From contig JADKFU010000005.1 of NCBI GenBank assembly GCA_016717285.1, forward strand, positions 1,224,501-1,288,500: a stretch of DNA of 64,000 nucleotides, read 5' to 3'. Of the stretch, positions 18,557 through 27,389 are shown piece after piece (the stretch's first letter is position 1; each line of letters starts with the position of its first letter). The DNA is from Chitinophagaceae bacterium (lineage in GTDB: Bacteria; Bacteroidota; Bacteroidia; Chitinophagales; UBA10324). A model generated the notes under the pieces. That model ran no database searches and was not told where the DNA came from. It saw nothing but the letters and a program-made list of their open reading frames with translations. A program made the translations under genes and the position numbers.

Positions 18557-20272
18557 ATGATCAAGAAGAAAAAGATAACCAGTGAATCGTTGAGTATTGA
18601 CGAAGTGAAACAATTACGCAGCGTCAGCAACCGGTTTGGCAGAACGTGGGCAGAACAGAAAGCGCTATTGCTGAAGAAAATTTCCAGCCGGCCAATTAAT
18701 GAAATGCAGGTATTAATTGCCTACCATGATTGTTTGCTCTTTTTGCAAGCATATCCGGAAAACAAATCCCTGTTTCAACTATCGGCTATCGAACTTGAAA
18801 GGGTATCCAACAGCGCACGATCCATTTTTGAAAATGGTAGTCAGCGAAATCAAAAGCAACTAAGCGGTACCGGAATCGCCTTTACGCCGGTAAATGTTGC
18901 ATTTGGTTTTGATCTTACTGCGTGGCTGGCCCATCAATTTCCGGAACAGATAAGCATTTTTGAATGTGGAGCGGATAAGCAAATCATGAAAGAAATTCTG
19001 CTATTGCTTTTGCCGGAGACAGAGCGTGAAGTTTTTGAAAAGAATGACTGGTCATTGGAGGAGTTTATTGCTCTTGCTAAAGGAAAAAGTCCACTGTCTG
19101 ATTTGCAATGGCTTACGGATCTTTTTCGATGCAGAGATTTCACGCCCACGTTGCGCGATCTTTTATATGATAACCTGAAAATTTATATAACCTGGAACAC
19201 AAATCAAACAGGTGTATCAAGAACTTATGCGCGATCACTTCCCGCAAAGATCTATTATCAAAAGCTTGAATTCAAAAGGCTATTGGTTGCTTCAAAAATT
19301 ATTATTCAACCTTTGGAAAAAGCAGTCAGGATTTCTTTGACGGAAAAGACGGAACTGGTAACCGTATCGCGCGGCATACTTGGCATGCTCGAACGAGAGA
19401 CAGATCCGTCCACTTATGCTGACCAACAGGCAGTCGAATACTTTGAGATGGGAAAAGGAATTTCAATTGCCTTATATCCTATGGATACGAACCGCCGGCT
19501 GCCATTTGATTCTTATATCGGTTATATGGCTTTTAAAAACAGGATACCCATTGCTTATGGCGGAGGATGGATTTTTCAACAGCGTTGTAAAATTGGTGTG
19601 AATGTGCTGTCAGCTTTTCGGGGTGGTGAATCGGCGTATCTTTTTTTGCAAGTGTTGCGTTTGTACCATCATCATTATAAAATCCATCGTTTCATTATTG
19701 AACCTTACCAGATAGGATATAAGAATACTGAAGGATTAAAGTCCGGTGCGTTTTGGTTTTATTACCGTTTTGGATTTATTCCTATAGATAAGAAGATGAA
19801 AGAACTTGCTAACTCAGAATACAAAAAGATACAATTGAATAAAGAGTATCGCACACCGTTGCAGGTATTACAGAAATTAGCTGTGTCAGCTATGGAATTG
19901 AGCCTGAATGAAACAGGAAATCATGACCTGGATGTTTTAAGGATCAGTGATGGAATAAGTAAGATGATTAATAACCGGTTTAACGGCAACCGGACGAAGG
20001 CGGAAAAGGAAGCAATTCTATTTGGTGTGGAATTTCTTGGGTTGAAAATCAGGCAGATTGATTTCTCTTCGATAAAGAAGAGTCTTCAGAATTTTTCAAT
20101 GTTGTTACTGTTGCTTTCACCTCCTTTTAAATCATGGAACAAAAAAGAAAAAGATGCCTTGGTGAAATTGATTTTGTTGAAATCAAGTGGCAGTGAATGG
20201 AAGTATGTGCTTGAATTTCAAAAGCACCATAAACTAAACCAGGCTATCGCGAATTACTTTACCGGAAAATGA
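18557..20272 (+). CDS. Unrecognised 571-residue protein with GNAT-like region
   Basis: I do not recognise a family. No signal peptide or membrane segment is present, so it is probably cytoplasmic. The N-terminal 250 residues are helical and charged. From about 295 to 430 the pattern resembles an N-acetyltransferase fold: strands (SYIGYMAFKNRIPIAYGG), a glycine-containing turn (AFRGGESAYLF) where GNATs bind CoA, and SGAFWFYYRFGFIPID, similar to the GNAT C-terminal xxxYxxxGF motif. The C-terminal 120 residues are helical. Acyl transfer is inference only. It is monocistronic and ends at a bidirectional terminator shared with rpmA. Confidence 0.8.
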   Translation: MIKKKKITSESLSIDEVKQLRSVSNRFGRTWAEQKALLLKKISSRPINEMQVLIAYHDCLLFLQAYPENKSLFQLSAIELERVSNSARSIFENGSQRNQKQLSGTGIAFTPVNVAFGFDLTAWLAHQFPEQISIFECGADKQIMKEILLLLLPETEREVFEKNDWSLEEFIALAKGKSPLSDLQWLTDLFRCRDFTPTLRDLLYDNLKIYITWNTNQTGVSRTYARSLPAKIYYQKLEFKRLLVASKIIIQPLEKAVRISLTEKTELVTVSRGILGMLERETDPSTYADQQAVEYFEMGKGISIALYPMDTNRRLPFDSYIGYMAFKNRIPIAYGGGWIFQQRCKIGVNVLSAFRGGESAYLFLQVLRLYHHHYKIHRFIIEPYQIGYKNTEGLKSGAFWFYYRFGFIPIDKKMKELANSEYKKIQLNKEYRTPLQVLQKLAVSAMELSLNETGNHDLDVLRISDGISKMINNRFNGNRTKAEKEAILFGVEFLGLKIRQIDFSSIKKSLQNFSMLLLLLSPPFKSWNKKEKDALVKLILLKSSGSEWKYVLEFQKHHKLNQAIANYFTGK

Positions 20273-20296
20273 AGTATAAGCCATTCATTAAATAAA

Positions 20297-20319
20297 AAAA
20301 GCTCCCATGAGGAGCTTTT
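20297..20319. terminator. Bidirectional terminator between convergent genes
   Basis: Stem AAAAGCTCC (20297-20305) with GGAGCTTTT (20311-20319) and a 5-base loop. A and T runs flank it on both sides, so it can serve both the gene at 18557 and rpmA on the other strand. Confidence 0.88.
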
Positions 20320-20338
20320 ATGAAAGAGGTTTTTTTAA

Positions 20339-20611
20339 TTAATTGACCTGTTTTTCTTCTACAGGAATCACACTGATATAATTGCGTTCATCGCGTTTGC
20401 GACGGAATTCAACAATGCCTTTCACCTTAGCGAAGATAGTATGGTCTTTTCCCAAACCAACGCCAAGTCCTGGCCAGAATTTGGTGCCGCGCTGGCGAAC
20501 AATAATATTTCCTGGAATGGCAGCCTGACCGCCGTAAATTTTTACACCAAGTCGTTGTGCATGCGAATCACGTCCGTTTTTGGAACTGCCTTCACCTTTT
20601 TTATGTGCCAT
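20339..20611 (-). CDS. rpmA: 50S ribosomal protein L27
   Basis: 90 residues beginning MAHKKGEGSSKNGRDS with the family's VRQRGTKFWPG core. The protein lies at the peptidyl-transferase centre of the large subunit. It carries no cleaved N-terminal extension. It follows rplU by 42 bp in the usual rplU-rpmA operon and ends near a bidirectional terminator. Confidence 0.98.
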   Translation of the reverse strand: MAHKKGEGSSKNGRDSHAQRLGVKIYGGQAAIPGNIIVRQRGTKFWPGLGVGLGKDHTIFAKVKGIVEFRRKRDERNYISVIPVEEKQVN

Positions 20612-20653
20612 GACAAGTAAATTTTCGGGTTTAAAGTTGGTTGATGGTAATCT

Positions 20654-20953
20654 TTAAGCTATCGTATCAATCTTAATCTTTGTAAACGCCTGGCGATGAC
20701 CAACTTTGCGTTTATAACCTTTACGGCGTTTCTTTTTGAAGGCAATTACTTTATCACCTTTAAGATGGTCGAGAATAGTTGCGGAAACAACCGGCGCCTT
20801 GATATTCTTTACAATACCACCTTCTGCCAATTGAACCAAAACTTTATCAAATTCCACCTTGTCACCTGCATTGCCCTGAAGGCGGTGGACGAAGATTTCA
20901 TTACCTGGTTCCACCTTGAATTGCTGACCAGCAATATCTACAATCGCGTACAT
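20654..20953 (-). CDS. rplU: 50S ribosomal protein L21
   Basis: 99 residues with the L21 start MYAIVDIAGQQFKVEPG and the basic C-terminal stretch FKKKRRKGYKRKVGHRQ. It binds 23S rRNA. It is the first gene of the rplU-rpmA operon, driven by a strong consensus promoter 28 bases upstream of the start codon. Confidence 0.98.
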   Translation of the reverse strand: MYAIVDIAGQQFKVEPGNEIFVHRLQGNAGDKVEFDKVLVQLAEGGIVKNIKAPVVSATILDHLKGDKVIAFKKKRRKGYKRKVGHRQAFTKIKIDTIA

Positions 20954-20980
20954 GAGCCTGAAAATTTAGATTAAGGGCTG

Positions 20981-21010
20981 CAAAGATAAACTTTCCGGCT
21001 GTAAATCAAA
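20981..21010 (-). promoter_or_regulatory. Promoter of rplU-rpmA
   Basis: Read on the minus strand: TTTG (21010-21007), an 18-base spacer, then TATCTTTG (20988-20981), a perfect match to the Bacteroidota -33/-7 consensus. The start codon of rplU lies 27 bases further on. Confidence 0.85.
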
Positions 21011-21110
21011 ATAGCGGAAGCAAAATTCTTCCGGACGCAGAATGCTGTCTGAGACAGTGGATGCTGGTAATTTTTACAGCGAAACAGCAGGAAATTTCCA
21101 TTTTAAAGGT

Positions 21111-21138
21111 TGCCTGTATTAAACAGGCAGCTTTTTTT
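21111..21138 (+). terminator. Terminator-like hairpin just before arfB
   Basis: TGCCTGT (21111-21117) pairs perfectly with ACAGGCA (21123-21129) over a 5-base loop and is followed by GCTTTTTTT. It sits 17-44 bases upstream of the arfB start on the same strand. No plus-strand gene precedes it, so it may be a leader attenuator or end an unseen short transcript. Confidence 0.65.
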
Positions 21139-21154
21139 ATTTATTTGCACCATT

Positions 21155-21562
21155 ATGTTTGATCCTGCCCTTCTGCATGCCGAGTTAGTATTTAAAGCCG
21201 TAAGGAGTAGCGGCAAAGGTGGGCAAAACGTTAACAAGGTGGCTTCGAAAGTGGAGTTGTATTTTGATGTCTCCCATTCAATTGTGCTGGATGAAGAACA
21301 AAAAAAAATGCTCATTGTGAAACTGGGAAACCGGATCAGTAATGAAGGAAGGTTAATGGTAGATTCTCAGGAAAGTCGCTCGCAGATCAGTAACAAGAAA
21401 ATTGCCCTGGCGAAGTTTGATGAATTGATTACGAATGCATTTAAGAAAAGGAAAGTGCGTGTGAAATCGAAACCTTCTGCTGCGGCTAAAGCCAAACGGC
21501 TTGACTACAAAAGAAAAAATGCTGAGAAGAAGCAATTAAGAATTAAAAAATTTGATGACTGA
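21155..21562 (+). CDS. arfB: Peptidyl-tRNA hydrolase ArfB-type ribosome rescue factor
   Basis: 135 residues with the class-I release-factor GGQ motif (residues 22-24 in GKGGQNVNKVASKVEL) and the basic C-terminal tail (KKRKVRVKSKPS ... KKQLRIKKFDD) that enters the empty mRNA channel. It releases peptides from ribosomes stalled on broken mRNA. I start at the ATG at 21155; the frame runs back to a TTG at 21110, but that extension would begin inside a terminator-like hairpin and has no homology. The codon-recognition domain of true release factors is absent, as expected for ArfB. Confidence 0.93.
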   Translation: MFDPALLHAELVFKAVRSSGKGGQNVNKVASKVELYFDVSHSIVLDEEQKKMLIVKLGNRISNEGRLMVDSQESRSQISNKKIALAKFDELITNAFKKRKVRVKSKPSAAAKAKRLDYKRKNAEKKQLRIKKFDD

Positions 21563-21620
21563 TGTGGATTTGGGCCTGAATTAAAAAGGTGATATCAGTG
21601 TCAATCTGACGTTCAATCTC

Positions 21621-21628
21621 TACCTTTG
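21621..21628 (+). promoter_or_regulatory. -7 promoter element of hmgA
   Basis: TACCTTTG, a perfect TAnnTTTG match, ends 19 bases before the hmgA start codon. No good -33 TTTG is seen. Confidence 0.6.
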
Positions 21629-21647
21629 ATATTCCAAATTTCATACA

Positions 21648-22835
21648 ATGCCATACTATCATTCTTTAGGAAGTGTGCCGCCGAAACGCCATACCCAATT
21701 CCGTAAACCAAACGGAGAATTATACTCAGAACAACTGTTTTCTACAGAGGGGTTTGCAAGCACTTATTCGATTTTGTACCATCACTATCCGCCCACCATC
21801 ATCAAATCGGTTGATGAACCATTTTCTGTTGAACCGAAGTTGCTCGCACCGAAACAGATGCTCCACCGGAGTTACCAGGGATTTAATGTCCTTCCGGAGG
21901 ATGATTACTTAAAGAGCAGGAAGTATGTACTTGCGAATAGTGATATTCATATTGCGCTGGCTGCACCCAGAAAATCTACCAACGGATATTTTATCAAGAA
22001 TGCGGATGCCGATGAAATGATTTTCGTGCATGTTGGATCAGGCACCTTGAAAAGCATGTATGGAAATATTGATTTTGAATATGGTGATTACCTCATCATT
22101 CCGCGTGGAACTGTTTACCAGATTCATTTTAACGATGAAAATAACCGGTTACTCGTTATGGAATCTTTCAGTCCAATAGTACCCCCAAAAAGATACCTGA
22201 ATGAAGTGGGTCAGTTGCTGGAGCATTCTCCGTTTTGCGAAAGGGATATCAAGGTTCCAAAGGACCTTCAGACCCATGATGAAAAAGGTGATTTTCTCAT
22301 TTACATACGCAAGAATGGGATGATGTATCCTTATCATTATCTCTACCATCCGTTTGATGTTATAGGTTGGGATGGATGCAATTATCCATGGGCATTTTCT
22401 ATTCATAATTTTGAACCGATCACGGGTCGCGTTCATCAGCCACCTCCTGTGCACCAGACATTTGAAGGAAGAAATTATGTAGTGTGCAGCTTCGTGCCCC
22501 GGCTATTCGATTATCATCCGCTCGCAATTCCTGCACCTTACAATCACAGCAATATCGATTCAGATGAAGTATTGTATTATGTGGATGGTGACTTTATGAG
22601 CCGCAAAAAGGTGACTAAAGGAATGATAACGCTTCATCCAGGTGGTATTCCGCATGGCCCGCATCCCGGAACGGTTGAGAAAAGTATAGGTGCAAAAGAA
22701 ACGAAAGAACTTGCGGTGATGATTGACACATTCCACCCTTTGCTGATGACTGAAGAAGCGGTTGCAATTGAAGACAAGGACTACTACATGTCGTGGATCA
22801 GTGATAAGGACAGGGACTCTCTTTTGATTGCATAG
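21648..22835 (+). CDS. hmgA: Homogentisate 1,2-dioxygenase-family protein
   Basis: 395 residues. It is predicted to open the ring of homogentisate to maleylacetoacetate in tyrosine and phenylalanine degradation. The double-cupin architecture and the motifs GSVPPKRHTQFRKPNG, HQTFEGRNYVVCSFVPR and IPHGPHPG, with histidine and glutamate iron ligands in the C-terminal half (PYNHSNIDSDEVLYY), fit the family. It is a little shorter than the roughly 430-440-residue enzymes of mammals and Pseudomonas. No other tyrosine-degradation gene is in the window. The gene has its own -7 promoter element. Confidence 0.85.
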   Translation: MPYYHSLGSVPPKRHTQFRKPNGELYSEQLFSTEGFASTYSILYHHYPPTIIKSVDEPFSVEPKLLAPKQMLHRSYQGFNVLPEDDYLKSRKYVLANSDIHIALAAPRKSTNGYFIKNADADEMIFVHVGSGTLKSMYGNIDFEYGDYLIIPRGTVYQIHFNDENNRLLVMESFSPIVPPKRYLNEVGQLLEHSPFCERDIKVPKDLQTHDEKGDFLIYIRKNGMMYPYHYLYHPFDVIGWDGCNYPWAFSIHNFEPITGRVHQPPPVHQTFEGRNYVVCSFVPRLFDYHPLAIPAPYNHSNIDSDEVLYYVDGDFMSRKKVTKGMITLHPGGIPHGPHPGTVEKSIGAKETKELAVMIDTFHPLLMTEEAVAIEDKDYYMSWISDKDRDSLLIA

Positions 22836-22932
22836 AGCTTTGTTTATCGCTCTCTCACGCAGGTAAAAAAGAGGTTTTTCTCACTCTTGTCGAAGTAGGT
22901 ATGCTTGTCAAAATAAAGGAATAGCGAACGCA

Positions 22933-23781
22933 ATGCGTGCGAACCCAATGATCAATTATAACGGCCGTATTTATCCTGTCAATGTTGCTGTTTTTCCGCT
23001 CAACCGGGCAATGAGTTATGGTGATGGCTTGTTTGAAAGCATACGTATTCATGAGGGTGAAATGTTATTTTTTGATGATCACCTCCAGCGTATGATGGCT
23101 GGAATGAAAGCTTTAAAAATTGAAATTCCTGATCATTATGGCGCGTTCTTTTTTCATAAACAGATAATGGATCTTGCAATTAAAGAAGAGATGGGTGGAA
23201 ATGCAAGAGTCCGCATCAGCATCTTCAGAAGCGGTGGTGGATTATACGAACCACAGCTACAGCAGCCGGAATATTTCATACAGGTGATGCCGTTGGATGA
23301 TGGCTTCAAATGGAACGAGGACAAATTTGAGTTGGGAATCTTTAATGAGGTACCTAAAAACTTTTCATCCATTTCCTTTTTCAAATCAATGAATGCTTTG
23401 CCGTATGTTTTGGCTGCCATGTATCGCAATGAAAACCAGTTGGATGATTGTCTGCTACTCAATTCTTTCGGAAAAGTAACAGATGCCATTTCATCTAATA
23501 TATTCTGGATTAACCAAGGAAACATTTTCACAACACCACTTTCAGATGGTTGCATTGACGGTGTAATGAGGAAACACTTGTTAAGAATTTTTGCTGAGCG
23601 TAATTTTTCATTTCAGGAAAAATCAATCCTTCCGGAATCTTTGTTATTAGCAGATGAAGTGTTTATTACGAATGTGGGTTGGGGTATTCAGCCGGTTACC
23701 ATTTTCGGGAAAAAGAAATTTACCACTTCTCAAACAAAGAAAGTCTTTCAACTGTTATTAAAATCTTTATCAAAACAGTGA
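22933..23781 (+). CDS. Class IV aminotransferase (PLP enzyme)
   Basis: 282 residues of the branched-chain aminotransferase / 4-amino-4-deoxychorismate lyase / D-amino acid aminotransferase fold. The N-terminal signature NRAMSYGDGLFESIRIHEG, the arginine-rich strand NARVRISIFR, the expected active-site lysine in FFKSMNALPYVLAAMY and the LLNSFGKVTDAISSNIFWI motif are all present. The sequence alone does not say whether it acts on branched-chain amino acids or aminodeoxychorismate; the SN-IFW pattern is common to both. An internal ATG at residue 6 (MINYNGR) is an alternative start. Confidence 0.87.
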   Translation: MRANPMINYNGRIYPVNVAVFPLNRAMSYGDGLFESIRIHEGEMLFFDDHLQRMMAGMKALKIEIPDHYGAFFFHKQIMDLAIKEEMGGNARVRISIFRSGGGLYEPQLQQPEYFIQVMPLDDGFKWNEDKFELGIFNEVPKNFSSISFFKSMNALPYVLAAMYRNENQLDDCLLLNSFGKVTDAISSNIFWINQGNIFTTPLSDGCIDGVMRKHLLRIFAERNFSFQEKSILPESLLLADEVFITNVGWGIQPVTIFGKKKFTTSQTKKVFQLLLKSLSKQ

Positions 23782-23855
23782 TTTTCAAAGGTTGACGCTG
23801 AAAGACAATAACAGCTCAATACTTCATACTTACTTCTGATCTCTCAACTTCGCTG

Positions 23856-25163
23856 ATGCTACAACCCATTTCTGTTTTCTGGTTTCGCAGAGACCTGCGG
23901 CTTCATGATAATGCAGGCTTGTTTCATGCATTAAAATCAGCTGACAAAGTATTGCCGGTATTTATTTTTGATACGGAAATACTGGACCAACTGGAAGACA
24001 AGTCAGACATACGGGTACATTTTATCCATCAGGCATTACATCGTATTCAATCAAAGTTATCGGAATTGGGCAGTACCCTTATTGTGAAATACGGAAAACC
24101 CGAAAATGTATGGAATGATTTATTACTTGAATACAATATCAAATCAGTCTTTACCAATCATGATTATGAACCATATGCTAAAGAGCGCGATGAACTGATT
24201 CGTTCATTATTGTTTTCGAAAGGAATTATATTCCAAACATTTAAAGATCAGGTGATTTTTGAAAAGGAGGAACTTTTGAAGGATGATGGAACGCCCTACG
24301 TAGTGTGGACACCTTATAGCAGAAAATGGAAAGAGAAACTCAATAATTTTTACCTGGAAAGTTACCCGGTAAAAAAATACGAGGGTAATTATCTTTCTAA
24401 GTCTCCTGTTTCCATTCCGGAATTGAAGGACATGGGATTTGAAAAGACCGATGCACAATTTCCACCGGATTTTGTGGGTGATGATTTGATCCTTAATTAT
24501 TATAAAACGCGTGACATTCCAGGCATTAACGGCACATCAAGATTGAGTGTGCACCTGCGTTTTGGAACGATCAGTATCAGGGAATTGACACGGCATGCAA
24601 AATCACTCAGTGAAAAATTTCTGAATGAATTGATATGGCGGGAGTTTTATCAGATGATCCTCTGGCATTTTCCACAGGTGATTCACCATTCTTTCAGGCG
24701 CGAATATGACTTGATAGCCTGGCGCAATAATGAAACGGAATTTGAAAAGTGGTGCAACGGTGAAACAGGTTTTCCGATTGTGGATGCGGGAATGCGCGAA
24801 TTGAATGCCACAGGTTTCATGCACAACCGTGTAAGAATGATCGCAGCAGGCTTTCTTACCAAAGATCTGTTAATTGACTGGAGATGGGGTGAAGCATACT
24901 TCGCCAAAAAATTATTGGACTACGATCTCGCTTCTAACAATGGTGGCTGGCAATGGGCAGCAGGAACAGGAGTGGATGCAGCACCCTATTTCAGAATATT
25001 CAATCCAACAGAACAAGCGAAGAAATTTGATCCCGAATTTAACTACATAAGAAAGTGGGTACCCGAGTTTACAGAGTTAACTTATCCGCTTCCAATGCTT
25101 GATCATAAACAAGCAAGGGAGCGAACCCTCCATGCTTATAAAGTGGCATTGAAACGTAGTTAG
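23856..25163 (+). CDS. phrB: Deoxyribodipyrimidine photolyase (cryptochrome/photolyase family)
   Basis: 435 residues. The N-terminal antenna-binding domain (ISVFWFRRDLRLHDNAGLFHAL) and the C-terminal FAD domain (ELIWREFYQMILWHFP, WCNGETGFPIVDAGMREL, MHNRVRMIAAGFLTKDL, DYDLASNNGGWQWAAGTG) match class I CPD photolyases. It uses blue light to reverse UV-induced pyrimidine dimers. It lies 74 bp after the aminotransferase gene on the same strand and may be cotranscribed with it. The tryptophan-rich FAD region makes repair more likely than pure signalling. Confidence 0.95.
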   Translation: MLQPISVFWFRRDLRLHDNAGLFHALKSADKVLPVFIFDTEILDQLEDKSDIRVHFIHQALHRIQSKLSELGSTLIVKYGKPENVWNDLLLEYNIKSVFTNHDYEPYAKERDELIRSLLFSKGIIFQTFKDQVIFEKEELLKDDGTPYVVWTPYSRKWKEKLNNFYLESYPVKKYEGNYLSKSPVSIPELKDMGFEKTDAQFPPDFVGDDLILNYYKTRDIPGINGTSRLSVHLRFGTISIRELTRHAKSLSEKFLNELIWREFYQMILWHFPQVIHHSFRREYDLIAWRNNETEFEKWCNGETGFPIVDAGMRELNATGFMHNRVRMIAAGFLTKDLLIDWRWGEAYFAKKLLDYDLASNNGGWQWAAGTGVDAAPYFRIFNPTEQAKKFDPEFNYIRKWVPEFTELTYPLPMLDHKQARERTLHAYKVALKRS

Positions 25164-25217
25164 CACAATCAAAACTTACAAAGATCATTTCATTGCTACC
25201 TGAAGTGGTCGCAGTGT

Positions 25218-26915
25218 TTAGTAAGATTGCTTTTCAATTAAGCCGGTGTGAACACCATATTCACCTTTCAATTGAACGGTATAAATACCCGCGGCAGGTA
25301 CTGAAAGATCCAGATTGATCTGTCTTTCACCACTCGAAATTGTCCGGCGATAAACTACCTGACCGAATTGATTATATACAATGAGGTCGGTTGTTTTCAT
25401 CGGAATGTCAATTGTAAGTTGTTCTCTGAATGGATTGGGGTAAGTTTGAAAGGTCTGAACCGTTGGAATGTAAGTGCTTGATGCAGTTACCGTATTCTTC
25501 TGAAATTTTGCAATCCAGATATCAGAAACCCCATTTGAAAGGAGGTTGTTAGGTCCGAATTGCGCGGCTTCACGATAGTTACCGGTAGCAAATGCAAACG
25601 CAGAACCATTGCCGGCAATGCCAAATGCGCCATCATTTCCATCACCGCCTACATGAATAGCCCAGTTAACATCGCCCATCAGGTTTAAAGATGCAATGAA
25701 TGCATCTGCGGAATCAGTGTTGGTATAGGGTTCCAGGACTACTGATCCGATGGTATCAACTCCGGTAAACATTCCGCTGACCAAAATATTTTCTTCAACA
25801 CTGATTGAAAGTGTCACAGGACTGAATTTTGCACCTGCTCCGCCTTTTATCGCATTAGCCCATAAAAAATTACCATCAATATCATATGCTGCCACCAGCA
25901 CATTCTTTAAGCTGTTGGTAGTTAATTGTCCACCATTAAAAATACAATTACCTGCAAAAACTCCGGCCACATAACAGTTACCGGCATCATCGAGTGAAAT
26001 GGTAGCACCGGCTTCATCACTATAAGGAATATCTGAACCGAAAGTAGTTGCCCACAGCACTTCGCCGGCAGGCGTCATTTTAACTATGTATCCGTCATTG
26101 TCGCCCAACGAGGTAAATTCATAATCACCAAATGACACAGTATGCTTGTAATTTCCTGACATATATATATTGCCTGAAGGATCTACCAGGATATCATGTA
26201 CCTGAACGCCGCCGCTGGAACTGAAAGTGTAAACCCATAGCAATTCGCCGCCCCAATTATATTTTGCGCAAAACATACTTTTGCCATTAGGAACTGACAT
26301 CATGCTATCGCCATAAAAATTCATATCACCCTCGAAATTTCCGGTGCAATACACATTTTGATCATTGTCTACATATACCGCGCTGCCCACATCATCACTT
26401 ACTCCGCCACCAATTTTTGCCCAGTTCAGATTTCCATCAGGATCATAGGTTACCAACCACATATCTTCCAATCCTGATCCGGACAATGAATCACCATTAT
26501 CCATCTTAACATAGCCAAAACATTTGCCGGTAACTGCAGAGAAACCGTTGTCATTGGTATTCAGTCCAAATGCTAAGTCATCACTAAGATTTATACCACT
26601 TCCAAAACTATGACCCCAAACAGCATTGCCATCAATGTCTGTTTTTGAAACAAATATATCCTGATCAGTTGCACCTCCCACAGCATGCAGAACAGTGCTT
26701 CCCATGGTCAGCTCATTTTGAAAGAGGCCGGTGAGGTATTGATTTCCGAATTGATCGACACTTAAATCTTTTCCTTTGTCTTTTTGTACTCCACCATATG
26801 ACTTAACCCACACAAATGCCTGTGCTGATGAAGACTGATTGAATATCAAAAGATTTGCAAGTAATAAAAGGAGAAAAGGAAACCGCAATGCGGAGGAAGT
26901 ATAAAATTTTATCAT
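25218..26915 (-). CDS. Secreted SBBP-type beta-propeller protein with T9SS sorting domain
   Basis: 565 residues with an N-terminal signal peptide ending near SSAQA. The body is a series of about 50-residue repeats of the SBBP (seven-bladed beta-propeller) type with the phrases GNIYMSGNYKHTVSFG, GNCYVAGVFAGNCIFNGG and GDVNWAIHVGGDGNDGAFG. The last 80 residues form a type A sorting domain (YPNPFREQLTIDIP ... AGIYTVQLKG). It is therefore exported by the type IX system. The function is unknown; such propellers usually bind ligands or partners. It is divergent from the glycosyltransferase operon across 474 bp. Confidence 0.9.
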   Translation of the reverse strand: MIKFYTSSALRFPFLLLLLANLLIFNQSSSAQAFVWVKSYGGVQKDKGKDLSVDQFGNQYLTGLFQNELTMGSTVLHAVGGATDQDIFVSKTDIDGNAVWGHSFGSGINLSDDLAFGLNTNDNGFSAVTGKCFGYVKMDNGDSLSGSGLEDMWLVTYDPDGNLNWAKIGGGVSDDVGSAVYVDNDQNVYCTGNFEGDMNFYGDSMMSVPNGKSMFCAKYNWGGELLWVYTFSSSGGVQVHDILVDPSGNIYMSGNYKHTVSFGDYEFTSLGDNDGYIVKMTPAGEVLWATTFGSDIPYSDEAGATISLDDAGNCYVAGVFAGNCIFNGGQLTTNSLKNVLVAAYDIDGNFLWANAIKGGAGAKFSPVTLSISVEENILVSGMFTGVDTIGSVVLEPYTNTDSADAFIASLNLMGDVNWAIHVGGDGNDGAFGIAGNGSAFAFATGNYREAAQFGPNNLLSNGVSDIWIAKFQKNTVTASSTYIPTVQTFQTYPNPFREQLTIDIPMKTTDLIVYNQFGQVVYRRTISSGERQINLDLSVPAAGIYTVQLKGEYGVHTGLIEKQSY

Positions 26916-27389
26916 TTATCAGTATGGGTTTTTACAAAATCAAATATAATGGAATCAGAGACTTTGCAATAATGCGGATGCATGACTTTCATAGGTTATC
27001 AACATAAAAATAGCTGAGTGAAACTTTTTGTAATTGACATATGAAAAGAGAAGGAGACTGAAAAGCCGCCCTGTAATCTGCTCCCCATTATTTGAACAGT
27101 TATTTACCTGCTATTTATACAGACAAGCCATAAAAAGCTTACAAGAAAATGGACGAACGTAGTGATAGTTCCTGTTCAGAATTGATGGAGTTGTGGTGGA
27201 AAAAATGTTGATAAGATTCGTGAATTATTTTCTAACCATCATAACACAAGTTGATTATTTTAAATGCAATCAGTTCATACCAGACGTCCATTTATAACCC
27301 ACCAAACAGAAAAATAAGCACATTCACTTAGCAGGATTTCAAATGCTGGTGGCAAAATATAACTTTGCACCGCTAAAACATGATCCTGC
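26916..27389. other. Divergent promoter region, with -7 box for the glycosyltransferase operon
   Basis: No gene was found. TAACTTTG at 27360-27367 is a perfect TAnnTTTG element, 22 bases before the TTG start at 27390. A 20-codon frame near 27149 has no support. No strong hairpin. Confidence 0.6.

Noticed and set aside
27149..27211. 20-codon open frame upstream of the glycosyltransferases
   Set aside because: Too short, no promoter or conserved feature.
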